From: Stieleria mannarensis
GTDB taxonomy: Bacteria > Planctomycetota > Planctomycetia > Pirellulales > Pirellulaceae
NCBI RefSeq assembly: GCF_014154935.1
Contig: NZ_JACEHH010000005.1
Location: 62,001-126,000 of the forward strand
DNA: 64,000 nt
Direction: 5' to 3'
Shown: positions 43,470 through 52,696 of the stretch, piece after piece
Layout: each line of letters starts with the position of its first letter
How positions within the stretch are numbered: the first letter of the stretch is position 1
Translations under genes and position numbers: made by a program
The notes under the pieces: model-generated
Databases searched by the model: none
Told to the model about the DNA's origin: nothing
What the model saw: the letters and a program-made list of their open reading frames with translations, nothing else

Positions 43470-44453
43470 TCACGGCTCGCGCGTCACCGACCAGCCCTCG
43501 GGCGGATCGGACAAGCCGAAGGCTTCGTGATAGGCGCGCTGGGTGCGCTCGACCCAGACCAAGGTTTGCTGATGCAGCTTGGTCGGCTTCATCCGCACGG
43601 CACGCCGCGCCAGCGATCGGGCCTGGCCAAAATCTTGGCGGGCGACCGCGGCGATCGCCAGATTGTGGACTGCGACCGAGGAGAACGGATAGCGATCACG
43701 GACCTCCTGCCACTTCGCTTCCGCCTCGCCCCAGCGGCCGGCGACCGCCAACGCGTTGCCCTGGCGAATGCCTTGCGTGCCCGGCAGCAAGTAGGGGATC
43801 TCCAACTGCACCCGATCACGCCAGACCGTCGGGGTGATCAACGGCAGGGTGTCACGAACGACCGCCGCCTGCAATGCCGCGTCCTGATCAGCGGCCAAAG
43901 CCAAATCGGGATAGCGTTTGAAGGCGGATTCCAATTCCACGACGATCGGTTGGCCCAGCGGCCGCCCGGCGGACTGAGCCTGTCGGTCCGCACCGACCGA
44001 ACTCAATCGCCAAGAGACGGTCAATCGCTTGCCCGCTTCGGTGATCGATCGCGGCCGAGGGTCCGGCAGGATCTCGCCGCGCAGGATAAAGTCGATGTGG
44101 CTTTGCTGCGCGGTTTTTGCCAGCGCCAAATCACTCTCGTCGTCGCCGCAGTAGGATACCAGGGAAATCCCCGAATCGCCCTCCGTCGCCGATCGGCTGG
44201 CTTGTTCGGCAGAAACCAATCGAGTCGATCGTCCGGTGTCGCTCGGCGCCGCCTGCAACAGTTTCTCGTGAATCGGATCGGCCAGCTCACGGGGGCCGAC
44301 AATCTTTGGCACCATCACCGAATGCCCGACCGTTGATTGCAGCGTCGGCGGTGCCCAGACATGAATCGGAGCTCCCATGCGACAACCACAAAGCGGCGTG
44401 AAACACACCACCAGCAGGGCAAATTTCAGTCGGCAAATACGATCAGAAAGCAT
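43470..44453 (-). CDS. Probable lipoprotein with TPR-like C-terminus
   Basis: A 327-residue protein from ATG 44453. The signal peptide ends in a lipobox (VCFTPLCGC), so it is predicted to be lipid-anchored. The middle section (ADPIHEKLLQAAPSDTGRST, SHIDFILRGEILPDPRPRSI) resembles proteins that probe for component paralogues, and the last 110 residues contain tetratricopeptide-like helices (GNALAVAGRWGEAEAKWQEV, VAVHNLAIAAVARQDFGQAR). No catalytic motif. Possibly an envelope assembly or scaffolding protein. Function unknown. Confidence 0.78.
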   Translation of the reverse strand: MLSDRICRLKFALLVVCFTPLCGCRMGAPIHVWAPPTLQSTVGHSVMVPKIVGPRELADPIHEKLLQAAPSDTGRSTRLVSAEQASRSATEGDSGISLVSYCGDDESDLALAKTAQQSHIDFILRGEILPDPRPRSITEAGKRLTVSWRLSSVGADRQAQSAGRPLGQPIVVELESAFKRYPDLALAADQDAALQAAVVRDTLPLITPTVWRDRVQLEIPYLLPGTQGIRQGNALAVAGRWGEAEAKWQEVRDRYPFSSVAVHNLAIAAVARQDFGQARSLARRAVRMKPTKLHQQTLVWVERTQRAYHEAFGLSDPPEGWSVTREP

Positions 44454-44648
44454 GCCCCAGGCGATAAGAAATCCGGGCCGATCGAGTCAAGAGCGTTTCG
44501 GGTGCAGCTCGGTTTTGGGTAGTGGACGAGGCGACGGGTCCATTCTGATTGCGCACCGCGGGGACTCCTCGCGTGGTCCACTACCGCTTGCCCTGACGCC
44601 GTCTCGCGAATCAACCACGAACCCCGGACGTCGAAAGGGAACGGAACG

Positions 44649-45689
44649 CTACGCTCGCACCGGTGGCCGCCGCGGCGTGTAAAGGCAGCAGTCGGCCGGA
44701 CAGACGTCGTGCCAAGGGCCCAGGTCACCGACCGCATCCCGCTGCTCGCGGCGCCCGATTCGCTCCTCCACCAGCTTGCGAATCATGCTAACAAAACTGG
44801 TACTCGTGCCTGGGGTTGCGGCACGGCTCATCGCAATGCCGCGCTCTCGACAGAGCGATGCAGCTTCGTCATCCAAATCGTACAGCACCTCCATGTGGTC
44901 GCTGACAAAGCCGATCGGCATGATCACCAAGTACTGTGGCTTGTCCCCCGCATCGTCCATCGCGGCGATCGTGTCGCACACGTCCGGCTCCAACCAAGGC
45001 TGCTGCGGCGGACCGCTACGGCTTTGGTAGACCAAACGCCACTTGTCGACCCCCGCCGCCTGGGCGACCAGACGCGACGCTTCGGTCAGTTGTTTGACAT
45101 AGTCACAATTGTCAGCCATCCCCATCGGAATGCTGTGCGCGGTAAACAACACCGTCGCGGCCTCGGGCTCGGCTTCCAATTCCGCCAGCGACTTGCCAAC
45201 ACTCTCCGCCAGGGTGTTGATGAAGTCGGGATGGTTGAACCCCATCCGCACCTTGTCGACCATCGGCGCCCCCTCACCGACCTCTTGCTGAGCCGCGATG
45301 ATGTTTTCGCGGTACTGGCGGCAACCGCTGTAACAACTGAACATGCTGGTGAAAAACGCGATTGCCCGTTTGCACCCGTCGGCCTTCATCTGCCGCAGCG
45401 TATCCGGGAACAGCGGGTGCCAATTCCGATTGCCCCAGTACACCGGCAAATCGATTCCGTTGGCTCCGAACTCCGTCTCGATCGCCGCCAGCAGCTCGCG
45501 GTTCTGTTGGTTGATCGGGCTGACGCCGCCAAAACTCTTGTAGTGCTCGGCGACTTCCAGCATCCGCTGACGTGGCACGTTCTTCCCACGCAGCACGTTT
45601 TCGAGGAAGGGCATGACATCCTCGGGGCCTTCCGGGCCGCCGAAGGAAACCAGCAAGAACGAATCGTAGGGCAAAGCTTGTTCAGACAT
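44649..45689 (-). CDS. hemH: Ferrochelatase
   Basis: A 346-residue protein from ATG 45689. It shows the ferrochelatase pattern: LLVSFGGPEGPEDVMPFLEN at the N-terminus, YKSFGGVSPINQQNRELLAA, the metal-site region TAHSIPMGMADNCDYVKQL, and YQSRSGPPQQPWLEPDV with VIMPIGFVSDHMEVLYDLD, which carries the catalytic His and Glu. The enzyme inserts iron into protoporphyrin IX or coproporphyrin III. A cysteine-containing C-terminal tail (HDVCPADCC) might bind an iron-sulfur cluster, as in some bacterial ferrochelatases. Soluble or peripheral membrane protein. Confidence 0.95.
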   Translation of the reverse strand: MSEQALPYDSFLLVSFGGPEGPEDVMPFLENVLRGKNVPRQRMLEVAEHYKSFGGVSPINQQNRELLAAIETEFGANGIDLPVYWGNRNWHPLFPDTLRQMKADGCKRAIAFFTSMFSCYSGCRQYRENIIAAQQEVGEGAPMVDKVRMGFNHPDFINTLAESVGKSLAELEAEPEAATVLFTAHSIPMGMADNCDYVKQLTEASRLVAQAAGVDKWRLVYQSRSGPPQQPWLEPDVCDTIAAMDDAGDKPQYLVIMPIGFVSDHMEVLYDLDDEAASLCRERGIAMSRAATPGTSTSFVSMIRKLVEERIGRREQRDAVGDLGPWHDVCPADCCLYTPRRPPVRA

Positions 45690-45923
45690 TGACAGGGGGA
45701 AAGGGGCGGAAGGAATCGGGCGTCAGCGTCATTCTCACCGATGGTCAATCCGGATGTCAGTGGGGCACCGACCGGTGAACGCGCGACTAGCCGTCCGGGT
45801 GTCGATGGAGGACACGTTGATGCGTCTCAGTAAGGACAGAGGGACGGAAGGTTAACAATTGGCACAAAAAATGCACCTCCTTGCGGAGCTTCCCGGTACG
45901 ACGTCTTGGGCTGGAGGGACACC

Positions 45924-46172
45924 ATGGGTTGGATTTTGATCGCGTCGCTATTTCTGCTCAGTTTCTTGCTGGTCTTGAATTCTATTCGAGTCGCAATCCT
46001 CGATGAACGTCTCGATTTGAGAGAATCGAAACTGATCAAAAACCTGGTGCACGCTCGCCGCCGACACGCTTGCGGCAAAGGAAATTCGCTGCGAAAGTCG
46101 CGCCCCGGCAGAAAGTCGGGCAACATCAAGTTCCCACCGGTCCCCAGCATGAGGTCGTTCACCGCCACCTAA
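45924..46172 (+). CDS. Small single-pass membrane protein, hypothetical
   Basis: An 82-residue candidate from ATG 45924, preceded by GGAGGG at a suitable distance. The N-terminus is one membrane helix (MGWILIASLFLLSFLLVLNS), followed by a basic region. The last 30 residues fall in repeat-like sequence that continues downstream, so the original stop may be lost or the C-terminus repeat-derived. No family recognised. The good ribosome-binding site and helix support coding, but the case is not strong. Confidence 0.45.
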   Translation: MGWILIASLFLLSFLLVLNSIRVAILDERLDLRESKLIKNLVHARRRHACGKGNSLRKSRPGRKSGNIKFPPVPSMRSFTAT

Positions 46173-46515
46173 ATCGTCTCGATTCGAGAACGGGTGTGCA
46201 CCGGTAAGGCGTGGCATAAAAACGTCCATGCTGGCAAAACAGCTGCCAGGCTGCGACTTGAAATTCCGCACCGCGCCGACGATTGTTCGACTTCGTTTCG
46301 TTGGTCTTCGTTTCGTTGGTCGTGGCGGAGAGACCTGCCGGCGATGGCCCGAAAGGGCTGTCTCATACCAGAAAACGGTCACCCCGAGCTGGACGGTCCC
46401 TTTAGCCGCCTGGGACGCTGCGCCCCAGCGACCGGGAATCGCCTCAAGGTTAAACACCAACGGTTGCTGCATTCCGTTTTACCGATGCCCGTTCGATTCG
46501 TTGCCGCCCCGCTTG
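46173..46515. other. Repeat-rich intergenic region
   Basis: A 343-base space between convergent genes. It contains a perfect 15-base direct duplication (CTTCGTTTCGTTGGT at 46291-46305 and 46306-46320). Minus-strand translations such as FNLEAIPGRWGAASQAAKGT are of the kind I associate with dispersed planctomycete repeats. No gene is called. Confidence 0.5.
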
Positions 46516-47421
46516 TCACAGCTGGGCACGATACCGTCCACCGCCCAGGTATTCGCCGACACGGTATTCGCCGACACGGTCGCCCCGTTGAGGGTTCCAA
46601 CTGGTTTCCACGTCGCTCGCCGACAGGACCGGTGGGTTGTCGGAGTGGAGTGACAATCCGAAGTTGATTTTGATATCGGTGTTATCATCTTCGCCGAGCC
46701 CGTGCTTGGTCCATGCGGCGATTCGAAGCGGAATTGGAACGAATGGTACGCCGGGGTGGCGGATCAGTTGCCAAATCCCGACTTGATTCGAAAACACGGC
46801 ATTGCGATGGGTGCTCCACGCCCCGCCAACGGATCGAAACGGAAACAGCGGCACGGTCTGGCGGTGGGTTTCAAAATCGGTTGCGTCGCTGGACAGCTCC
46901 CATTGCATCGGTGCTTCTTCCGAGAATGAACCCAGAATCTGAAATCGATAACCGTGTTCGGCCAGCAGGGGAACGGACCACGTTTTCTCGCCCGGTTGAA
47001 TCTCGCTTTCCTTGGCCGCTGAAGCCGGTGCCCGGATCGTCTGGTCTCTCTTGGGCGTGACGGTCCACGAGATGTCCACGGTCAATCGATGGCCACCTTC
47101 GGGGACATAGAACGTGACGGAGTCGCCGTCTTTCATAATGGAAAGGATGCGGTCGCCACCCAAGGGCCCGACATCATCGGCCGAACGGCATTGCCGAAGC
47201 ACGGCCCACACCACTCGCTTGTCATGGTCATGTTGACGAGCCTGTTCCTGGTTGAGTCGACTCTGTTGATTGAGTTCGGCAAGCTCTCCCTTCGTCGCTT
47301 CGACACGATCGTCCAGTGCACGGCGGGCGGCGATCACCCAGCCGAGTCCGGCTACCAGGGCCGCGACCGTGACGAAGAAGACAACCGTCGAGAATCGGGG
47401 CATGCGAGTGTTCGAGTTCAT
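46516..47421 (-). CDS. Membrane-anchored hypothetical protein
   Basis: A 301-residue protein using ATG 47421 (MNSNTRMPRFSTVVFFVTVA). One N-terminal membrane helix is followed by a short coiled coil (ALDDRVEATKGELAELNQQS) and a large periplasmic-type domain rich in beta strands (VTFYVPEGGHRLTVDISWTV, YRFQILGSFSEEAPMQWEL). The C-terminus has a tandem duplication GEYRV-GEY encoded by a 15-base direct repeat. No family recognised. Codon use matches neighbours. Confidence 0.65.
   Translation of the reverse strand: MNSNTRMPRFSTVVFFVTVAALVAGLGWVIAARRALDDRVEATKGELAELNQQSRLNQEQARQHDHDKRVVWAVLRQCRSADDVGPLGGDRILSIMKDGDSVTFYVPEGGHRLTVDISWTVTPKRDQTIRAPASAAKESEIQPGEKTWSVPLLAEHGYRFQILGSFSEEAPMQWELSSDATDFETHRQTVPLFPFRSVGGAWSTHRNAVFSNQVGIWQLIRHPGVPFVPIPLRIAAWTKHGLGEDDNTDIKINFGLSLHSDNPPVLSASDVETSWNPQRGDRVGEYRVGEYLGGGRYRAQL
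46551..46580. repeat. 15-bp tandem duplication in the hypothetical gene
   Basis: ATTCGCCGACACGGT occurs twice without a gap (46551-46565 and 46566-46580). It is in frame and duplicates five residues near the C-terminus of the minus-strand protein. Confidence 0.9.
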
Positions 47422-47915
47422 GGCTGATTCGTCTGGCCGGGAAAGGGATCGAATTGGCTCGATTGTTCGCTCAGCCAAAGGCAGCCGTCAAAGAGGGCGT
47501 CCTGTCGAGCCGGTGAGAATAAGTAGAAGGATGGCAGAATGATTCGGGGCAGAACGATTTTGCGCAGCCCGGGTGGAGCCTCGGAACGAGCGGAGGGCAT
47601 GCCAGCGGGAAGCGTTACGGCCTGTTGATTTAATCGACAGCCCGGTTAGCGAGCGGCTTGGATCTGCCTTGTCCGTCAGCAACGGTTGCACAGATTTCGG
47701 GCGACGTGGGGTAACGCGGATGGTCGACACGTGTGCCACAGTTGCTCAGCTGCGGCTGCAGATCACCCCGCTGGGCGTCTTTTCTGGCATTTTCGCGTGT
47801 GCGTAAAAGCACACGCTGCAAGGCCGGCGGGACGGCGGAGCAACGGCACGGGAGATGCTTTCTGTTGTCGTTCACTCGTCTCCCATCGCGATCCTTACCA
47901 TCCCCAGCCGGCCCA
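47422..47915. other. Intergenic region upstream of gltA with repeat elements
   Basis: A 494-base space between divergent genes. It holds the dispersed GGCAGAATGAT repeat (47533-47559) and, at about 47598-47660, sequence resembling an inverted copy of the element found on both sides of the PDZ gene (GCCAGCGGGAAGCG ... GCGAGCGGC), interrupted by about 30 bases containing the palindrome CTGT-TGATTTAATC-GACAG-like. The gltA promoter should lie in the last 250 bases but is not evident. Confidence 0.55.
47533..47559 (+). repeat. Dispersed repeat GGCAGAATGAT, copy 2
   Basis: GGCAGAATGATTCGGGGCAG followed by AACGATT; identical to copy 1 at 32693 over the first 22 bases, then one substitution in the second half. 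Confidence 0.85.
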
Positions 47916-49214
47916 ATGAGTGCAGAAACCATCGATTCCGCGGAAACCACTGAACTGAACCTTGGCGACGCTCGAGTCGAATTGCCGCTGGTCACTGGAA
48001 CCGAAAACGAACGGGCGATCGACATCTCCACCCTGCGTAGCAAGACGGGCGTGATCACGCTGGACGAAGGCTACCGCAACACCGGTTCGGTCCGGTCCGG
48101 GATCACTTTCATCAACGGTGAAGAAGGCGTGCTGCGTTACCGCGGGATCCCGATCGAGCAGCTCGCCGAATCATCCAACTTCATCGAAACCGCGCTGCTG
48201 CTGATCTATGGCGAACTCCCCTCGGCCGAACATCTGGCACACTTTCGCTCGCTGTTGACCGAGCACGAGATGATTCATGAAGGGATGCGGAACTCGTTTT
48301 TGGGTTACCCGACTCATGGCCACCCGATGGCGATTCTGTCGTCGATGATCAACACGCTGTCATGTTACAACACCGACGTGATGGTGATGGAAGACGAAGC
48401 GACGTTCGAAAACGCGGCAGCCCGCTTGATCTCGAAAATCCGAACCGTCGCCGCCTATGCCTACAAGACATCGCTCGGTCAGCCGCTGATGTATCCGCGG
48501 CCGGATCTGAGCTATTGCCGTAACTTCCTGCACCTGATGTTTTCGACACCCCATCGGGATTATGAGCCGGATCCCGACGTCGTTCGGGCATTGACCTTGT
48601 TCCTGATTTTGCACGCCGACCACGAACAGAACTGCAGCACATCGACGGTGCGGATGGTGGGCTCCTCGGGGGCAAACTTGTTCGCGTCCTGTTCCGCTGG
48701 CGTTTGTGCGCTGTGGGGGCCGCTGCACGGGGGAGCCAATGTGGCCGTGATGGAACAACTGAAGCGGATCAAGAGTTCCGGCGTCAGCGTCAAAGATTTA
48801 ATCGAGCGTGTGAAGCAAAAGAAGGAGAAACTTTACGGGTTCGGTCACGGGGTCTACAAAAGCTATGACCCGCGGGCGGAGATCCTTCGTCGCCACGTCC
48901 CCAAGGTGCTGGGCAAATTGGGACGCAACGATCCGTTGTTAGAAATCGCCAAAGAGCTGGAGGAGATCGCACTGAGCGATGACTATTTTGTCAGCCGCAA
49001 CCTTTATCCCAACGTCGACTTCTACTCCGGGATCCTGCTGCGAGCGATCGGGATCCCGGTCAACATGTACACCGTGATGTTTGCGATCGGCCGGATGCCG
49101 GGCTGGATCGCGCATTGGAAAGAGGTGCACGACAGCAACAGTCGGATCTACCGGCCACGACAAATCTACAGCGGGCCGACGACACGCGATTATGTTCCGA
49201 TGGACTGGCGCTAG
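47916..49214 (+). CDS. gltA: Citrate synthase
   Basis: A 432-residue protein from ATG 47916 (MSAETIDSAETTELNLGDAR); an open frame extends 61 codons upstream but through non-conserved, repeat-containing sequence. Family hallmarks: GITFINGEEGVLRYRGIPIE, active-site histidines in LHADHEQNCSTSTVRMVGSS and WGPLHGGANVAVMEQL, GFGHGVYKSYDPRA, and the catalytic Asp region NVDFYSGILLRAIGIP. It condenses oxaloacetate with acetyl-CoA at the entry of the TCA cycle. Length is that of hexameric type II enzymes. Monocistronic by context. Confidence 0.97.
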   Translation: MSAETIDSAETTELNLGDARVELPLVTGTENERAIDISTLRSKTGVITLDEGYRNTGSVRSGITFINGEEGVLRYRGIPIEQLAESSNFIETALLLIYGELPSAEHLAHFRSLLTEHEMIHEGMRNSFLGYPTHGHPMAILSSMINTLSCYNTDVMVMEDEATFENAAARLISKIRTVAAYAYKTSLGQPLMYPRPDLSYCRNFLHLMFSTPHRDYEPDPDVVRALTLFLILHADHEQNCSTSTVRMVGSSGANLFASCSAGVCALWGPLHGGANVAVMEQLKRIKSSGVSVKDLIERVKQKKEKLYGFGHGVYKSYDPRAEILRRHVPKVLGKLGRNDPLLEIAKELEEIALSDDYFVSRNLYPNVDFYSGILLRAIGIPVNMYTVMFAIGRMPGWIAHWKEVHDSNSRIYRPRQIYSGPTTRDYVPMDWR

Positions 49215-49263
49215 TGCGTTGGTTCAGTTGGATTTTAGTAGTCCGCCGCAGCGTGGTTCTCGA

Positions 49264-49343
49264 GTAGCGGAACTCGCCAAGAGTTTCGCGCCGGCGCGGC
49301 GACGCCGCGTTGGGAGGCCGAAAGCCTTGGCGGCTTCCGCTAC
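49264..49343. repeat. Palindromic dispersed element GTAGCGGAA...TTCCGCTAC, copy B
   Basis: Ends GTAGCGGAACTCGCCAAGAG and CCTTGGCGGCTTCCGCTAC are the same as in copy A at 36901-36973; the centre differs in length and sequence. It sits 50 bases after the gltA stop, again directly downstream of a gene. Confidence 0.85.
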
Positions 49344-49479
49344 GACACGAACCCGAACAAGAAGCTGCAGCGGACTGCGATGCCAGGATCGCCGCGGATC
49401 CCCACGCTCTGACGAGCGTCGCTGCGTCAAAGTGGCGTTGTCCAGGCAGACAGCATCACATCGATCTAGCACCTGAGAT

Positions 49480-52470
49480 TCACTTGGCGACTTGCCCCCC
49501 ATCAACCATCCGGCGGGCGTCGGCGACCGCGACATCGAGCTGCCTGCGAAGCCGGATCGCGATGGGGCCAGTGTCGCTGAGTGAACCATCGCTGGCCTGC
49601 TGTTCGATTTGAAAGGCGAGTTCGCCCATCGATTCCAAGCCGAGCGCCCTCAAAGCGCCCTTGAGCGTGTGGGCGGTGCGTTTGGCGCCCTGGCAGTCAA
49701 CATCGACAAGCGCCTGTTCCAGTTCGTCCATCAATCGCGGTGTCTCTTCCAAGAACGCGCCCAAGATATCGACGAGCAGTGCTTGGTCGCCGGCGCACAG
49801 TCCCAACGCCGCGGACCAATCCGTCGGTTCGGAGCTTGCCGGAACGTCGAGATCGGCGCCGCCTTCGTCGCAAGACAGATCCTTTGACGAATCATCAACA
49901 AAGAACCGTGAGATCGCTTCCCGCAGTTCCTTGATGCGCAGCGGTTTCGAAACATAGCCGTCCATGCCGGCGTCCAGACACTTCTCCTGGTCTCCGGTCA
50001 GGGCATGGGCGGTCAGGGCGATGATCGGCACGTGGCCGCCCTGTTCCTTTTCCGCCTCGCGAATCTTGCGCGTCGCTTCCAAGCCGTCCATCTCTGGCAT
50101 TTGCACATCCATCAGCACCAGCTCGAACGCCCCGTCCAGGCATTTCTGCACCGCTTCGGCGCCATCGCTGGCCAAGCTGACCGTGTGCCCCCATTTCCGC
50201 AGCAGGGAGATCGCCAAGGTTTGATTGACTTGGTTGTCTTCGGCCAACAGGATGTTCAAGGGGCGAATGTCGGCCTGTTTCTCTGCTTGAAGCGATTCGT
50301 CCGCGGTCGCCATTGTCGCCGTTCCCAGCACGCCCAAAACCGCATCGAACAATTCTGTCTCCTTGACCGGTTTCAACAGGTAACGGTGGACGCCGAGTTC
50401 ATCCCAGCGTTGGTGATCGCCGGGTTGGTCGTAGGCGGTGCAGGCGATCACGGGTAGGCCCTTCAGCTTGGCGTCGCCGCGGATTTCGCCGACAAGATCG
50501 AATCCGCTGCGGTTGGGCATGTGGACGTCGGTCAGAACGAGCTGAAACGCGTCGTCGCGATCCTGGGCATCACGCAGCGTCGCGAGGGCTTGGTCGGCAC
50601 TGGATACCGCGACCGCATTCATCCCCCAACCGCGAACCATTTCGTCCAAGATCATGAGGCTGGTGGGAAGGTCGTCGACGATCAAGATCCGCGAGTCTTG
50701 CAAGGCTGCGAAGTCGTCGCGGTCGGCGACGTCCGTGTCATCCGCGACACCAAATACGACGGTGAAGTGGAACGTGCTGCCGACACCAAGTTGGCTGTCC
50801 ACCCAAATCCGGCCTCCCATCATTTCGACCAGCCGCCGACAGATCGCCAGGCCCAACCCGGTGCCACCAAAACGCCGCGCGGTACCGCCCTCGGCCTGTT
50901 CAAATGCCTCAAAGATATGCGACAGCTTATCGCTGGGGATGCCGATGCCGGTGTCACGGACCTGGACGTGAAGCTCACACGCGCTGCCGGTCATCGAATC
51001 GATCGACACGTCGACTGCGATTTCACCCTGTTCGGTGAACTTCAGCGCGTTGCCGACCAGGTTGACCATGACTTGTCTCAATCGGTGCGCATCGCCATCG
51101 ACCACCGCCGGCACGTCGGCGGCGACCCGCAACGTCAACTCCACCTGCTTCGCCCCGGCACGTAGTCCCAAGGGCTTCATCGTGTCGCCCAGGCTTTCTC
51201 GAATCTCAAACGCCGCAGGGTTCAAGTCGAGCTTGCCGGCTTCGATTTTTGAGAAGTCCAGAATGTCGTTGATCACCGCCAGCAGTGACTCACCGGATTC
51301 GTGAACCAGATTCAGATAGTTGCGTTGTTCTTTTTGCAGCGACGTATCGAGCAGCAGTTCGGTGATTCCGATCACCGCGCTTAGCGGCGTCCGGATCTCG
51401 TGGCTCATGCTGGCCAAGAACTGACTTTTGGCGCGATTCGCTTCCTCGGCCGCAAGCTTGGCCAACGTCGCCTCTTTGGCGCTTTGCTGCGATGCCACAT
51501 GGGCGACCTCCAACTGATGTGCATACTCGCGATAAAGCTGGTTGGATTGAACGACCAGGTACACCAGGCTGGCGGCGACCAACGCCAACAGCAAACCCAA
51601 GGCGTGCAACGCTGCGGCGTCGGGTGACGTGGTCGGCCAACCGTCGGTCGGCAATCCATACAGGTTCCAGATACCGGTCGGGAGCGAGATTTCCGATGCG
51701 ATCGGGTCGGCTCCCAGTATCGCGTCGTCTCCATGAATGATCTCCCCGGGTTCTCCCTGATCGTTGCGGCCTCGGATGGCGATCAACAGGTCCTCCGGGA
51801 CACTGTCCGAAATCTCGTCAAACAGCTTTTGCTTTTCGATCAGAATGGAGACCATTCCCCAGTGGTCACCACTGCCGGGTGGTTGGCCGGGAACGGTCTC
51901 CTTCACGGGCGCCCGATAGACAAACGCCTCACCGCCCTGGATCAGTTCGACGGGGCCGTACAACCAGGGCGTGCCTGTTTCGATCGCACGTTTCGCTGCG
52001 GCACGCTGAATAGGATCTTCCAGCAACTCGAACCCGATGGCATCTTCGTTGTTCTCCCGGGGAAACACGTCATTGATCACGTCGCCCTTGATCGACGTGA
52101 CACTGCGGATGCCGTCGGATTCCTGCATCAGCAACTCGGCGATGGCAGCAAACTCCTGAGGCGTCATGTCCGGATTCACGGAGACATGAGCTTTTAGCCC
52201 CGAAGTCAGATAGACCCGTTTGTTGATCGCCTTTTCGGCGGACCCACGCACGTTGGCGAGATCTCGTATGGTCCGCGCCCGGATTTCATGTTGGTACCGT
52301 CGGGTCGAATTCTTGTTCAGAACGTAGACACAGAGCAGCACCGTCACAAAAGTTGATGCGGCGGCCAGAAGTGGCACCCAGGTGACGAACGACCGGCGAT
52401 CGGCTGCGGAAGTCGCCTCGCGGCCGTGCGGCTCGTCGCGTGCTGCGGTGGTGGCGTCTGAGTCGGGCAT
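49480..52470 (-). CDS. CHASE-domain hybrid sensor histidine kinase with two receivers and HPT
   Basis: A 996-residue multi-domain kinase from ATG 52470. Order: membrane helix 31-50, periplasmic CHASE domain about 75-250 ([20 protein letters not shown]), second helix about 287-307, HisKA with H357 in [20 protein letters not shown], HATPase ([40 protein letters not shown]), REC1 ([16 protein letters not shown]), REC2 ([20 protein letters not shown]), and a C-terminal HPT with H934 in [13 protein letters not shown]. This is a complete four-step phosphorelay in one protein. CHASE domains bind small extracellular ligands, often cytokinin- or peptide-like. No partner regulator is adjacent. Downstream gltA converges on it. 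Confidence 0.95.
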   Translation of the reverse strand: MPDSDATTAARDEPHGREATSAADRRSFVTWVPLLAAASTFVTVLLCVYVLNKNSTRRYQHEIRARTIRDLANVRGSAEKAINKRVYLTSGLKAHVSVNPDMTPQEFAAIAELLMQESDGIRSVTSIKGDVINDVFPRENNEDAIGFELLEDPIQRAAAKRAIETGTPWLYGPVELIQGGEAFVYRAPVKETVPGQPPGSGDHWGMVSILIEKQKLFDEISDSVPEDLLIAIRGRNDQGEPGEIIHGDDAILGADPIASEISLPTGIWNLYGLPTDGWPTTSPDAAALHALGLLLALVAASLVYLVVQSNQLYREYAHQLEVAHVASQQSAKEATLAKLAAEEANRAKSQFLASMSHEIRTPLSAVIGITELLLDTSLQKEQRNYLNLVHESGESLLAVINDILDFSKIEAGKLDLNPAAFEIRESLGDTMKPLGLRAGAKQVELTLRVAADVPAVVDGDAHRLRQVMVNLVGNALKFTEQGEIAVDVSIDSMTGSACELHVQVRDTGIGIPSDKLSHIFEAFEQAEGGTARRFGGTGLGLAICRRLVEMMGGRIWVDSQLGVGSTFHFTVVFGVADDTDVADRDDFAALQDSRILIVDDLPTSLMILDEMVRGWGMNAVAVSSADQALATLRDAQDRDDAFQLVLTDVHMPNRSGFDLVGEIRGDAKLKGLPVIACTAYDQPGDHQRWDELGVHRYLLKPVKETELFDAVLGVLGTATMATADESLQAEKQADIRPLNILLAEDNQVNQTLAISLLRKWGHTVSLASDGAEAVQKCLDGAFELVLMDVQMPEMDGLEATRKIREAEKEQGGHVPIIALTAHALTGDQEKCLDAGMDGYVSKPLRIKELREAISRFFVDDSSKDLSCDEGGADLDVPASSEPTDWSAALGLCAGDQALLVDILGAFLEETPRLMDELEQALVDVDCQGAKRTAHTLKGALRALGLESMGELAFQIEQQASDGSLSDTGPIAIRLRRQLDVAVADARRMVDGGQVAK

Positions 52471-52696
52471 GGTGTTTCACTGAATGGGAACGAAGTATTC
52501 GACTCCAAACCCCCAGCCACTGCGAAACTTCGTCGGCAAAAAGCTATTGTAGCGATATTCGGCGACGGCAAAAAACGTCGCACACGTTGCGAACCCATTT
52601 TGTCGCAGGGTCGTAGAACCTCTTCACGTTGACTGACGGTTCCCTTGCTTGGTGAGTGAACCTGACTGAATTGTTTTCAAGCAGGGGGTCGGTGTG

